Shown piece after piece: positions 42,831 through 52,116 of a stretch of DNA of 56,169 nucleotides. The position numbers and the translations under genes are program-made. Position 1 is the first letter of the stretch, and each line of letters starts with the position of its first letter. Under the pieces are notes generated by a model. That model had not been told where the DNA came from. It ran no database searches and was given only the letters and a program-made list of their open reading frames with translations. Source of the stretch: CAIOHW01 sp964432565 (GTDB lineage: Bacteria; Bdellovibrionota; UBA1018); contig CAYSOA010000016.1 in NCBI GenBank assembly GCA_964432565.1, forward strand, positions 1 to 56,169. The letters run 5' to 3'.

Positions 42831-44228
42831 TCACCCGCCAAAGATTTCGCGAATCACTTTCTTTCGGTACTTGAAGATCTGCCCGACGTCCCGTCGCACC
42901 CAGCCCCCGGCCACCACGCGACCGACAAACGAAAACGGAACGCGATAGAGCACCCGGTCGGTGATCAGCACTCCGCCCTGAAGGGGTTCAAAAAGGTGCG
43001 TGTGGTGCCACTTCCGATAGGGTCCCTTGAGCTGGGTATCCACGAACGAACGCCCCGGTTCCCACGACTCGATCAGCGTGCGCCACTTCACCGGCACCCC
43101 GTGAATCTTCAATCGGTAGTCAATCAGAGTTCCGGCACGAATCTCGACATCCCGGGGCGTCAGCACCTCGAAATTCAGCCACGGTGGGGTGATGCGCTCG
43201 AGATTGTGGGCAGAAGAGAAGAAGTTAAAAACCTGCTCCATCGTTCCCGGAATCCACTGGCGCTCGACGAGAAGGCCGTCGCCAGGCGGAGGCACCAGAC
43301 TCCGTAGAGCCCCGTCGAGCTCGGGAAATTCGAACTGAAACCCCAGACCGGAAACCGTTCGCGGCAGCACCCGCTGACTCGAAAGCACCGCCTGCGCCAT
43401 CCCCCCAAGAGCCAGTCGAAGAGCCGCTGCAGGAGTCTTGAAAATAGCTGGTTTTTCGACCACCGAGGCCAGGGCCTTCGTAAAGGCGGCATTGGTAACC
43501 GGTGCAGGACCGACCCCATTGACGACGCCCGTCAGCCCCGACTGCGACAGGGCAAATTCAAAAATGCGAACCAGATCCCGAATATGAATCCAGCTCATCC
43601 ATTGCCGGCCGCTTCCCAGAGCTCCGCCCACCCCAGAGCTGAAGATCGGCAGCATCTCTGCCAGAGCCCCCCCGCCCTCGCCCAGCACGATCCCAATTCG
43701 TACCAGAACGGAGCGGACCGTTGACGGCAGGCCTTCCGAGGCCGCGTTTTCCCACTCGTGACAGACCCCGGCCAGATAGTCGACGGCAGAAGCCGAAAGA
43801 TCGGTATGGCCACTTGCTGGCGTCGACGACTCATCGAGCTCTTCATCTCCGCGGTCCCCGTAGATTCCGACCGCGGAGGCGGAAACCAGGGTCTGAACGG
43901 ATGCTCCGTGCTGGCGAATTCCCTCGATCAGATTTCGGGTTCCCTGCACGCGCGAGTCCAGGATGGCTCGCTTGCGCTGATCATTCCAACGCGCGCCCGC
44001 GATGCTTTCTCCCGCCAGGTGCACGACGGCTTCGACTCCCTCAAAGGCCTCGCGTGGCGGCGGCCCCTGTTCGGCATCCCACCGAAAAAGTCGCGCAGGA
44101 AAAGGAAGAAGCCCCTCAACCCGAGCAGGATCTCGCGTGAGCACCTGCAGTTCATGACCCTGTCTGGCCAGATGAACGCCCAACTCCTGGCCGACAAACC
44201 CCGTGGCACCCGTGATGAGAATTTTCAT
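42831..44228 (-). CDS. TIGR01777-family NAD(P)-dependent epimerase fused to an SRPBCC domain, 465 aa
   Basis: Residues 1-300 form an SDR epimerase-like domain (TIGR01777/YfcH): Rossmann motif GATGFVGQE (7-15), VVHLAGESIAGARW and ASAVGIYGDRGDE. Residues about 310-465 look like a START/SRPBCC hydrophobic-ligand domain (VERQWIPGTMEQVFNFFSS, ITPPWLNFEVLTP). Both families are known alone and fused; the ligand is unknown. It is the first gene of the SCO-cox operon, with 18 bases before SCO, so a role in heme, quinone or membrane supply is possible but unproven. The Asp in the Tyr-x3-Lys region is unusual: no clear YxxxK is visible. Confidence 0.88.
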   Translation of the reverse strand: MKILITGATGFVGQELGVHLARQGHELQVLTRDPARVEGLLPFPARLFRWDAEQGPPPREAFEGVEAVVHLAGESIAGARWNDQRKRAILDSRVQGTRNLIEGIRQHGASVQTLVSASAVGIYGDRGDEELDESSTPASGHTDLSASAVDYLAGVCHEWENAASEGLPSTVRSVLVRIGIVLGEGGGALAEMLPIFSSGVGGALGSGRQWMSWIHIRDLVRIFEFALSQSGLTGVVNGVGPAPVTNAAFTKALASVVEKPAIFKTPAAALRLALGGMAQAVLSSQRVLPRTVSGLGFQFEFPELDGALRSLVPPPGDGLLVERQWIPGTMEQVFNFFSSAHNLERITPPWLNFEVLTPRDVEIRAGTLIDYRLKIHGVPVKWRTLIESWEPGRSFVDTQLKGPYRKWHHTHLFEPLQGGVLITDRVLYRVPFSFVGRVVAGGWVRRDVGQIFKYRKKVIREIFGG

Positions 44229-44282
44229 GACCCCTTTCTACCAGAGTTTTGCTAATCGTCGGGCACTCCTCCGAAACAAATC

Positions 44283-45203
44283 ATGAAGAACCTTATCAGC
44301 ACTTACCGAGAACTCGCCAAAAGCGGCATCGTCGCCCTCGTCCTGATCAGCGTACTGGGAGGCTATCTTTGCGGCCATCCGTTTGAACGGGACTTTGACT
44401 GGGCCCGGCTGGCCCTCACGCTCGCGGGCATCTTCCTTCTGGCCGCAGGATCGTCAGCCCTCAATCAGGTGCAGGAAATCTCGGTCGACGCCCAGATGCC
44501 CCGGACCGCCAAACGTCCGCTTCCCAGCGGACGAATTTCGCTGGCCCATGCCATCGGGTTTTGCGTCGTAACGATCGGATCGGGGCTGACCCTACTAGCC
44601 TGGCTCGCCCCCTCCCTTGCCGCACTGGGACTTCTGGCTCTGGTTTCCTACAACGGCCTCTACACCCTCTGGTGGAAGCGCCGCTGGGCCTTCGCCGCCG
44701 TCCCGGGAGCAGTTCCGGGAGCGCTGCCGATTCTCATGGGCTACGCGTCTGCCGCAGAAGAAGTGTTCACCCGGGGCGGACTCTACCTGTTCTTCATTCT
44801 TTTTTACTGGCAGATGCCGCACTTCTGGTCGCTCGCGATTCGCTTTCGCCAGGACTATTCGATGGGGGGCTTTCCGACCTTGCCAGTAGCCAAGGGGGTG
44901 GCCCCAACCCGCTTTCACACGACGCTCTGGAGCCTGTCGTACGTGGCCCTGGGCATCTCCGCACCCCTATTTCTGGATACGGGCTGGACCTACTTTGCGA
45001 TTGCCCTACTGACCGGGGGCAAGGTGCTTTGGGAGCTTCGTAAATACCTTGCGGCCACGGCGAGTGACGTAAGCGGCGACGACTCCGCGGCCACGAAACA
45101 CTGGCTGCCCTTTTTTCTTTGGGTCAACTTCAGTCTGATCTTCTACGTTTTCGGAGCGGTCATCGACCTCTGGAGCGTCTACCTCATCGCCTACTTTCGC
45201 TAG
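44283..45203 (+). CDS. ctaB: protoheme IX farnesyltransferase (heme O synthase), 306 aa
   Basis: This enzyme attaches a farnesyl chain to heme b, giving heme O for the a-type hemes of the oxidase. It is a UbiA-type prenyltransferase with about nine helices. Motifs are NQVQEISVDAQMPRTAKRPL (first Asp/Glu-rich loop) and the cytoplasmic MPHFWSLAIRFRQDYSMGG (second loop). Length is standard. It is divergent from the epimerase-SCO-cox operon with 54 bases between, a common arrangement. No heme A synthase (ctaA) is visible in the window. Confidence 0.96.
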   Translation: MKNLISTYRELAKSGIVALVLISVLGGYLCGHPFERDFDWARLALTLAGIFLLAAGSSALNQVQEISVDAQMPRTAKRPLPSGRISLAHAIGFCVVTIGSGLTLLAWLAPSLAALGLLALVSYNGLYTLWWKRRWAFAAVPGAVPGALPILMGYASAAEEVFTRGGLYLFFILFYWQMPHFWSLAIRFRQDYSMGGFPTLPVAKGVAPTRFHTTLWSLSYVALGISAPLFLDTGWTYFAIALLTGGKVLWELRKYLAATASDVSGDDSAATKHWLPFFLWVNFSLIFYVFGAVIDLWSVYLIAYFR

Positions 45204-45250
45204 ACTGCCGCGGAGCCGTCGGGTACCGGCCACCACGAACCCGACTCATG

Positions 45251-45292
45251 ACCCTTCCAATAATTGCATTACCATGCAATTATTGGAAGGGT
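45251..45292. repeat. perfect 18-bp inverted repeat overlapping the ATPase ribosome binding site
   Basis: An arm beginning ACCCTTCCAATAATTGCA (45251-45268) and its exact complement (45275-45292) flank a 6-base spacer. The 42-base element is AT-rich in an otherwise GC-rich region. The right arm contains GGAAGGG, the only candidate ribosome binding site for the ATG at 45293. In RNA the site would be locked in a hairpin; in DNA it would suit a dimeric repressor. It could also be the end product of an insertion. Confidence 0.9.
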
Positions 45293-46483
45293 ATGCCGCA
45301 CCTGCGATCTCGACACGCCATGGCTCTCTTTCAAAAACGGCTTCGCTTCTCTCGCGTCGTCACCATTCAAGGCCCCAGGCAGTGCGGCAAGAGCGTGTTC
45401 GCCAGGCAGCTCTTCGGAAAAACGGCGCCCCGAAGCGAATTCGAGACCATGGACGTCCAATCCGCTCGGATGCTGGCACAGGACAATCCCCAGAGCTTTC
45501 TACTGGCTCACTCCAAGGCCCGGCCCCTGATCATCGACGAGGCCCAGAAGGCTCCTCCTCTTTTCGATGCCATCAAAGCGATCGTCGACGAGAATTCTGA
45601 ACCAGGTCAGTTCGTCCTTCTGGGCTCGACCGAGTTTTCTCGCGAACTCAGAATCAAGGAAAGCCTCACCGGTCGGATGCTGCGCACGCGCTTATTCACC
45701 CTCACGCTGCGGGAGTGCCTCGAGAAAAGCGCGCTAAAAACCTTCACTGTTTTGAGCAGGTCGCCCGTGGCGACGCGCCCGCAGGTCATGCAGCACCTGG
45801 ATCGCGGCGGGTTTCCCGGAATTTTTGCCGTCCGTGAGCCGTCCGTTCGCGAAGAGCTCCTGAGAGGCTGGCTGGAGATCACGGTGACTCGAGACCTTCA
45901 ACAGCTCCAAACACTGAAACTGGATGCAGAGTTGGCGATGAACATTCTCTACCAGGTCGCCCAGAATCATGAACCCACGGCCGCCAGTGTGGCCGCGGCA
46001 CTTCGCAAGGACACCCGCACCGTTCAGAAGTACCTCAAGGCCTTCGAGACGCTCTTTATCCTGCATCGGCTCGATCCCGTTCCCGGCAGCACTGGAAAAC
46101 CCCGCTATTACCTCTGCGACGTCTCACTGGCAGGCTATCTCGGAGGAAGCTTCGAACGCCGCCTCGAAACCTGGGTGCTTCACGAATTGATGACAAAGAT
46201 TTCGTATCTGGGTGCAGCCGATCACACCCTCGGATTCTACCGAAACACCAAGGGAAGCCTGCTTCATTGGATCGTCCAGAACCGAAAGCAGCCACGCCAT
46301 CTCCACGCCCTTCGCCTCGTTTCGAGGGAACGCTTCGATCAACGGGACACCGAGCTCCTCAAAGCCTTCGAGAAAAGACAGCAGACCGATGGAGTGACCA
46401 CCACACTCACCCTGCTTGGACCGAACCTCAAGCCGCTCCGCCTGGAGAAGGTCGAAGCCGTGCCGTGGGAGTCTGTTACCTGA
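45293..46483 (+). CDS. AAA ATPase with C-terminal DUF4143 domain, 396 aa
   Basis: This is an ATPase of the large AAA_14/DUF4143 family. Walker A is GPRQCGKS (27-34), Walker B is LIIDEAQKAP, and LLGSTEFSRELRIKESLTGR is the typical sensor segment. A winged-helix-like part (AASVAAALRKDTRTVQKYLK) and the DUF4143 domain follow. Members are scattered, often singly, and have no agreed function; some act beside toxin-antitoxin or mobile genes. The ATG at 45293 is preferred; one at 45248 would put the whole palindrome in the reading frame. It follows ctaB and ends at the terminator of the convergent act operon. Confidence 0.85.
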   Translation: MPHLRSRHAMALFQKRLRFSRVVTIQGPRQCGKSVFARQLFGKTAPRSEFETMDVQSARMLAQDNPQSFLLAHSKARPLIIDEAQKAPPLFDAIKAIVDENSEPGQFVLLGSTEFSRELRIKESLTGRMLRTRLFTLTLRECLEKSALKTFTVLSRSPVATRPQVMQHLDRGGFPGIFAVREPSVREELLRGWLEITVTRDLQQLQTLKLDAELAMNILYQVAQNHEPTAASVAAALRKDTRTVQKYLKAFETLFILHRLDPVPGSTGKPRYYLCDVSLAGYLGGSFERRLETWVLHELMTKISYLGAADHTLGFYRNTKGSLLHWIVQNRKQPRHLHALRLVSRERFDQRDTELLKAFEKRQQTDGVTTTLTLLGPNLKPLRLEKVEAVPWESVT

Positions 46484-46511
46484 GAAAACCGCCCCGCCGA
46501 AGCGGGGCGGT
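46484..46511 (-). terminator. rho-independent terminator of the act operon
   Basis: ACCGCCCCGC and GCGGGGCGGT form a perfect 10-bp stem around a 4-base loop. On the minus strand the tail is TTTTC. It lies directly after the ActF stop and the ATPase stop, and serves mainly the act side. Confidence 0.88.
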
Positions 46512-46515
46512 ACCC

Positions 46516-47715
46516 TTACTGATGATGGTGAAACACCGCCTCGGGAAGCTTCGGGTCACCCACGGCGACCACGGTGTGCTTCGAAAGAAAGCGCACGACC
46601 GAGAGGCCGAAAAGGCCGGCAAAACCGAGCAGCGAGCCCAGCTCCACCCAGCCCACCTTCGGGCCCTGGTAGAATTCGGGCTGCACCATCCACAACACAT
46701 CCAGCCACTGGGCAGCGAGCATGAACCACGCCACCCACCAAAGTACCTTCTCACTGCGCTTGTTTCCGCGAGGAAGCAGAATAAAGAAGGGCACGAAGAA
46801 TTTGCCGAACATCAGGAAGGCCGAAAGCGGCTTCCAGCCCGGCGTCAGGCGATGCAGGAAGTACCCCGTCTCTTCGGGCATGTTGGCGTACCAGATCAAC
46901 ATGAACTGAGAGAAGCCGATGTAGGCCCAGAACACAGTGAAGGCGAACATGAACTTGCCCAGATCGTGCAGGTGGTTCTCGTTCAGAATGCCCTCGAGCA
47001 TCCCTCGGCGCTTCATCGCGATGGTCACGATCGCCAGCATGGCCAGTGTCGAGTAGAAGAGTCCCGCAAAGCAGTACACTCCGAACATCGTACTGAACCA
47101 GTATGGATCAAGCGACATCAGCACGTCGAACGACGTGAACGTGAACGAGATCGCAAACAGAATGAGAAACAGCGGTCCCCAGGTGCGGTTTTTGGCAGTC
47201 AAACCGGCATCCTTGGTCTCGTCCTGCCGGATCGAATTTCCGATCATCACCTTGGCAAAGACGATCCAGATCAAGACCGAGACCACGAGACGAATCATGA
47301 AGAAGTTCTGGCTCAGGTATCCAGCCTTGCCCGAAAGAATCAGGTCGCCGTGCACTTTGTCGGCATCCGTCCAAAGGTAGAGATCCTTCAGACCGAAATA
47401 GAGAATCACAGTCGAGACCAGCACCCATGGAAGAAACGACGTGAACGCTTCGGCCAGTCGGCGAACCGGCGCACTCCACATGGCACTGGTCACCCATTGA
47501 ATGGCGGCGAAGAAAAGCCCCCCAACGGCCAGGCTCAGAAAGTAGAAGTGATTGTGAACGAAGGCCGTCCACAGGCGCTTGGGATCCTGAGCCCAGGCAA
47601 TGACCATGGCCATCAGGCCAATGGCGGTCAGAGCAAAGAGCAGGTTACGGATTCCGGCCGGAACATCGAGCCTGCCGGGATTTCGGATTTCGTGGTGGGC
47701 GTTGTCGGCGTGCAT
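46516..47715 (-). CDS. actF: alternative complex III membrane subunit ActF, 399 aa
   Basis: This is an NrfD-like protein of about ten helices, one of two such subunits in alternative complex III (quinol:cytochrome c/oxidase oxidoreductase). Characteristic segments are FYFLSLAVGGLFFAAIQW in helix 2-3 and GFSQFMLIWYANMPEETGYF late on. ActF is about 400 residues, as here; ActC is about 450-480 and has a different quinol-site motif, so this is ActF and not ActC. Last gene of the act operon; 3 bases after actE. Confidence 0.9.
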   Translation of the reverse strand: MHADNAHHEIRNPGRLDVPAGIRNLLFALTAIGLMAMVIAWAQDPKRLWTAFVHNHFYFLSLAVGGLFFAAIQWVTSAMWSAPVRRLAEAFTSFLPWVLVSTVILYFGLKDLYLWTDADKVHGDLILSGKAGYLSQNFFMIRLVVSVLIWIVFAKVMIGNSIRQDETKDAGLTAKNRTWGPLFLILFAISFTFTSFDVLMSLDPYWFSTMFGVYCFAGLFYSTLAMLAIVTIAMKRRGMLEGILNENHLHDLGKFMFAFTVFWAYIGFSQFMLIWYANMPEETGYFLHRLTPGWKPLSAFLMFGKFFVPFFILLPRGNKRSEKVLWWVAWFMLAAQWLDVLWMVQPEFYQGPKVGWVELGSLLGFAGLFGLSVVRFLSKHTVVAVGDPKLPEAVFHHHQ

Positions 47716-47718
47716 GAC

Positions 47719-48288
47719 TTACCTCTCCAGTTCCGCTTCAGCCCGTTTCAGGTCCGATGCGGTGGGGTTCTTGGCGCGCTGAAGCGCCCGAACATAATGA
47801 ACAATGGCCCACCGATCTTCCTGCGAGATCTGGGACGCATAGCTGGGCATGACATTCTGCCCGGCCGTGATGACATGAAAGATGCGACCGTCCGGCCACT
47901 TCTGCACCTTCTCGCTCTGAAGCGTCGGTGGGCGCGGCATCTTCGGCACGACCGATCCGTCGCCCTCACCGTAGGCCCCATGGCAGACGATGCAGTAGGT
48001 GTTGTATTGGGTCTGACCCCTCAGCAGCGCCGCTTTGGTTCGGGCCACCGGATTGATCAGGCGACGCCCGAGCTCTTCATTGTTTTCTGCCGAAAAGTCG
48101 TAAGGCTGAAAGCCGCGGGGCACGGTTCCCTTGACCGGCGTGCGCATCGCGCCCTCTTCCTGTGCCTTGAGGGCCGGGCTATAATACATGTCCGGCATGA
48201 AAACGAAGTTCGGCTGGCTATGCTTGCAGCCTGCCAGCGTTGCCGCCAGCAGCACCCCTGCCAGGGTCATGGACCAGGTCTTCTTCAT
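47719..48288 (-). CDS. actE: alternative complex III mono-heme cytochrome c subunit ActE, 189 aa
   Basis: A lipoprotein signal ends in LAGC (Cys21), so the subunit is tethered to the membrane. The cytochrome c domain has CIVCH (about residue 100) and a distal Met in GQNVMPSYASQI. The N-terminal half contains the family's DMYYSPALKAQEEG stretch. It should pass electrons from ActA to the oxidase. The gene sits between actD and actF with gaps of 2-3 bases. Confidence 0.92.
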   Translation of the reverse strand: MKKTWSMTLAGVLLAATLAGCKHSQPNFVFMPDMYYSPALKAQEEGAMRTPVKGTVPRGFQPYDFSAENNEELGRRLINPVARTKAALLRGQTQYNTYCIVCHGAYGEGDGSVVPKMPRPPTLQSEKVQKWPDGRIFHVITAGQNVMPSYASQISQEDRWAIVHYVRALQRAKNPTASDLKRAEAELER

Positions 48289-48290
48289 GG

Positions 48291-48869
48291 TTAGAACCAG
48301 CCTTCCTGATAGACGGTGCGCACTTCCGAAGCTCCGGCCTTTTTCAGGAACTCCGCAGCTTCGCTCTCACCGAACGGTTTGAAAGAGGTCGACTTCCCCG
48401 ACTCGATCTCATCCTCATCGCGGCTGGGAGCCTCGATCAGGATGGCAAAACGGTTATTGGTCAAGGCCGGGTCGAAAGACTTCTTGGTGATGTTGGGAAG
48501 TCGGTTGAGGGCGAACATCCCCGCGACCGTCGAAAGACCTGCCAGAAGCACCGTCAGTTCGAACATCACCGGAACGAAGGCCGGCCACGAAAAGAAGGGC
48601 TTGCCGCCGACGTTCAACGGCCAGTCGACCGCCGAGGTCCAGTACTGAAGTCCCAGTGCCAGCATGAACCCCGTCGCACCGAAAACAAACGTCACATAAG
48701 GCAACGGAGAGCGCTTGAGACCCTGCGCGGCATCAAGCCCGTGAACGGGATAGGGAGTAAAGGCATCGAAGCTTTCGTAATTCGCGCCGCGAACCTGCTT
48801 CATGGCTTCGATCAGAGACTGCGGGTCTTCAAAGAACCCCAGAACACCTGCGATTTTTTGGTCTGACAT
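48291..48869 (-). CDS. actD: alternative complex III subunit ActD (DUF3341), 192 aa
   Basis: This DUF3341 protein begins with a soluble domain (IAGVLGFFEDPQSLIEAMKQ, DAFTPYPVHGLD) and has two membrane helices (about 68-90 and 105-125: FVFGATGFMLALGLQYW, FVPVMFELTVLLAGLSTVAG). The lipid-facing subunit contacts ActC in known structures. Good ribosome binding site (GGAAAGGGGAAACG). It follows actB by 17 bases; the position normally held by actC is empty. Confidence 0.93.
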   Translation of the reverse strand: MSDQKIAGVLGFFEDPQSLIEAMKQVRGANYESFDAFTPYPVHGLDAAQGLKRSPLPYVTFVFGATGFMLALGLQYWTSAVDWPLNVGGKPFFSWPAFVPVMFELTVLLAGLSTVAGMFALNRLPNITKKSFDPALTNNRFAILIEAPSRDEDEIESGKSTSFKPFGESEAAEFLKKAGASEVRTVYQEGWF

Positions 48870-48886
48870 GATCGTTTCCCCTTTCC

Positions 48887-51800
48887 TTAGGAGTGGCCTT
48901 TGCCATGCCCTGCCGAATCATGCCCCCCGGAGTGTCCGGTGTCATGACCGTGTCCGGCCGGTGCCTCGACATTTCGAACCTTGGTCATGTACGAGATTCT
49001 CGGCTGGGTGTTCAGCACTTCGAGCACCTTGAAGGCCCGCGGCTGCTTGCGCAGCTTCGAGACCTCAGAGTACTGGTCGTTGATGTTTCCGAAGGCGATG
49101 GCATCCGTCGGGCAGGTCTGCTGACAGGCCGTCTTCAGCTCGCCATCCCGAATGTGACGCCCTTCGAGCACCGACTTGTCCCGCGAATCGCGAATGCGCT
49201 GCACGCAGAAGGTGCACTTTTCCATGATCCCGCGCGAGCGAACCGTCACTTCGGGGTTCCACACCATGTTCAAGGTGCCTTCATACGACTTCCAGTGATC
49301 GAAGAAGTTGAAGCGGCGTACCTTGTAGGGGCAGTTGTTGGCACAATACCGGGTTCCCACGCAGCGATTGTAGACCTGCTGATTCAGGCCGTCCTCACTG
49401 TGAACGGTTGCCAGAACCGGACAGACCGTCTCGCAGGGAGCGTTTTCGCAGTGCTGGCAGAGCATGGGCTGAAAGACCACGCTCGGCTGCTCGGGCGAGC
49501 CCGAGTAATAGCGGTCGATTCGCATCCAGTGCATTTCGCGGCTGACGCGCACGTTGTCGCGACCCACGACCGGAATATTATTCTCGGCCTGACAGGCGAT
49601 GACGCAGGCTCCGCAGCCCGTACACGAGTTGAGATCGATCGTCATTCCCCACTGGTAGCCCTTCGAGTAGTCGTGCATCGGCCACATCGTCGGCACTTCC
49701 TTCAAGCGAAGGTGCGGATCGGTGTGGTTCGCCGCAGAGGCGTCCTTGCGGTACTCAGCCAGGGTCACGTCATTGATGATCGGACGATTCTCGCTCGAGG
49801 AATGCCACTGGGTCTGAGCCAGCTTATAGGAACGTCCCGTCTTGCGAATCCGCGCCGACTGACCTGAAAAGGCGAGCATGGACCCGGCCACCTTGACAAC
49901 CGGAAAGACATCGACTCCGGTTCCGTCTCCAACCTTCCCGACCGCACGGCGTCCGTAACCCACGGCAACCGACACGACCTGAGCATGCATTCCGGGCTGA
50001 ACGTTGACCGGAAGCTCAAAGGGCACGCCGTCGGCAACGATCTCGACCACGTCATTCTGCTTGAGACCCAGCTTCGCGGCAGTTGCAGGACCGACGTTGA
50101 CGTAGTTGTCCCAGGTCACCGTTGAGATCGGATCGGGCAACTCCTGAAGCCAGGCATTATTGGCCTGACGTCCATCCCCAAGCCCCATCTTCGAATACAG
50201 AGCAAGAACGTAGCCGTCAGTCTCTGCTGCTTGAAACTTCGGAAACACGGAACACGAGGCCGCTCGGAACGAGCGCGCACTCAGGCCAGGCCCACGCCCC
50301 TTGGTCGTGTCCACCACACCATCCCGAAGCGACTCTTCCCAGAATTTTTCAAACCCACCAGCGCCGACTCCGAACTCCTTCGAACCCAGCTCACTCCAAG
50401 CGCTCTTCAGGTAATCGTGCCAGCTCTCGGCGGGTGCCTTGCCCGAGACTCCTCGCATCCACGCTAGAAGAGAATCCTGAAACGAACGCGTGTCATGCAG
50501 CGGGTGCAACACCGGCTGCTGCAGCGAGTAGAGGTTCTTGCGAGGATGCGCATCCCCCCAGCTCTCGAGCCAGTGATTTTCTGCTGCAATGAAGTCTCCC
50601 AGAAGCGCCGTTTCGGTTTCTCGATCGGCAACCGTAATCACCGTGTCGACCTTCTCGACTGCGTCCTTGAAACCGGCTGCCGACGTCAAGTGATAGGCTG
50701 GGTTGGCCCCCCAGATCACCAGGGCCCCCACTTTTCCTTCGCGCATCTCGAGAATCAGCTTCTGCAGGCCCGCGAACGAGGACCTCGACGGAACCACCGA
50801 CCCCCCGTCAACCGTCACGCCTTCGTTACCTAGAGCGGAGTTGATCAGATTGACGGCAACCTGCAGGGCAACAGCCCCTTCGGTCTTCGATGAAATTCCA
50901 CCGGCAACGACCACGCCGCGGCCGCGATGCTTCAGCAGCTGCTCAGCCACTTCAACGATCTTGGCGCCGCCATCCTTCATGCCGACTTCCGCCGCAACCG
51001 CATCCGGCTTGTAGCCCGCGAGAACCGATCGTGCCTCAGCAGGAACAGCAGCCCCCTTCGAGGCGAGGACGCCTGCGATCGCCAGCGCGACCTTCAGCTC
51101 GTCCCCCGGACGAACCGGGTAACGCTCATCGGCATTGGCGCCGGTCACCGAAAGAGTGGACTCAAAGGCCACCATCTTCGACAACTCTTTTTCCTGCTGG
51201 TTCAGCTTGCGCTTGGAAGCCCAGGCGCGAGCATTCTCAGCAGAATTCGGCCAAGTCCCCAGAAAATCGGCCCCGAGACTGAGGATGAACTCAGCCTTCT
51301 CGAAACGGTAGGCCGGAACCACCGAGGTGCCGTAGGACAGCGCCTGGCCGCTCGCCACTTCATCAAGCGCCAACGGATCGAATTCGACCAGCTCACCGTT
51401 GGAAAACGTCCTCAGGAACTCGCCCACCAACTTGCGGGTCGACTCGCTGCGAATCTCAGAGGCCAGCACGCGCACGGCGCCGCCTGCGGCAGCAACGGTC
51501 TTCAGACGCTCGACCACGGACGCATCGAACTTGGACCAGTCGAGTTTCGCGGCAGAGCCTGCCCCACGAACTCGCGAAACCGGGCCCTTCAATCGCTCGG
51601 GATCATAAAGCCCCAGCAGCTCCGCCTGCTCTGCAGCCATGAGCTTGCCCTTGGACAAGGGATGCAACTCATTGCCCTCGAGCTTGACCGGACGCCCCTC
51701 ACGCACGCGAACCAACATGCCCGTGCCCGTATGAGGATTGGTCGTTGCATAGAAGTTGGCCACCCCGGGAGTGATCTCTTCCGGCTTGACCACGTAAGGG

Positions 51801-52102
51801 ATGATCTTGTGAACAGGCCGTCGCACGCAGGCGACCGTACCCAGAGCCATGCTGGCTCCCATGATCGTCAGAAAGTCACGACGAGCGATCGCAAAGCCTT
51901 CCGACTTTTCGATATTGGCCAGCGTTTCGACCGGCTTTTCGAAAAACTCCTGGGCGCGCTTCTCCTGCACGCCGGAATCCTTCCAATAGGACTCGCTCAG
52001 TTCTTCGACTCCGATCCAATGACGCGGAGTCTGAAACTCAGCACTCGAGGTCGTCTGATCGGCCTTCTGATCCAGCTTCTGATCGGGGGTACTCATGTCC
52101 AT
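48887..52102 (-). CDS. actB: alternative complex III iron-sulfur/molybdopterin-like subunit ActB, 1071 aa
   Basis: The N-terminus has a Tat-type twin Arg (ARRDFLTIMGAS, residues about 67-78), pointing to export to the periplasm. About 700 residues resemble molybdopterin oxidoreductases but in this family do not bind the cofactor. The C-terminal ferredoxin-like region binds iron-sulfur clusters through CTGCGACVIAC, CQHCENAPCETVC, CVGTRYCANNCPYK and CTFC with CQQTCP. It carries electrons within the complex. The ATG at 52102 has AGAAGG upstream. It starts 14 bases after the actA stop. Confidence 0.96.
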   Translation of the reverse strand: MDMSTPDQKLDQKADQTTSSAEFQTPRHWIGVEELSESYWKDSGVQEKRAQEFFEKPVETLANIEKSEGFAIARRDFLTIMGASMALGTVACVRRPVHKIIPYVVKPEEITPGVANFYATTNPHTGTGMLVRVREGRPVKLEGNELHPLSKGKLMAAEQAELLGLYDPERLKGPVSRVRGAGSAAKLDWSKFDASVVERLKTVAAAGGAVRVLASEIRSESTRKLVGEFLRTFSNGELVEFDPLALDEVASGQALSYGTSVVPAYRFEKAEFILSLGADFLGTWPNSAENARAWASKRKLNQQEKELSKMVAFESTLSVTGANADERYPVRPGDELKVALAIAGVLASKGAAVPAEARSVLAGYKPDAVAAEVGMKDGGAKIVEVAEQLLKHRGRGVVVAGGISSKTEGAVALQVAVNLINSALGNEGVTVDGGSVVPSRSSFAGLQKLILEMREGKVGALVIWGANPAYHLTSAAGFKDAVEKVDTVITVADRETETALLGDFIAAENHWLESWGDAHPRKNLYSLQQPVLHPLHDTRSFQDSLLAWMRGVSGKAPAESWHDYLKSAWSELGSKEFGVGAGGFEKFWEESLRDGVVDTTKGRGPGLSARSFRAASCSVFPKFQAAETDGYVLALYSKMGLGDGRQANNAWLQELPDPISTVTWDNYVNVGPATAAKLGLKQNDVVEIVADGVPFELPVNVQPGMHAQVVSVAVGYGRRAVGKVGDGTGVDVFPVVKVAGSMLAFSGQSARIRKTGRSYKLAQTQWHSSSENRPIINDVTLAEYRKDASAANHTDPHLRLKEVPTMWPMHDYSKGYQWGMTIDLNSCTGCGACVIACQAENNIPVVGRDNVRVSREMHWMRIDRYYSGSPEQPSVVFQPMLCQHCENAPCETVCPVLATVHSEDGLNQQVYNRCVGTRYCANNCPYKVRRFNFFDHWKSYEGTLNMVWNPEVTVRSRGIMEKCTFCVQRIRDSRDKSVLEGRHIRDGELKTACQQTCPTDAIAFGNINDQYSEVSKLRKQPRAFKVLEVLNTQPRISYMTKVRNVEAPAGHGHDTGHSGGHDSAGHGKGHS

Positions 52103-52116
52103 GATGAACCTTCTGC

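Noticed and set aside
46516..47715. Possibility that this NrfD-like protein is ActC moved downstream
   Set aside because: Length of 399 residues and its sequence segments match ActF, and its place at the end of the operon is that of actF.
46267..48294. 675-codon open frame on the plus strand opposite actF and actE
   Set aside because: Low-complexity, highly charged translation, no ribosome binding site, and opposite well-supported act genes.
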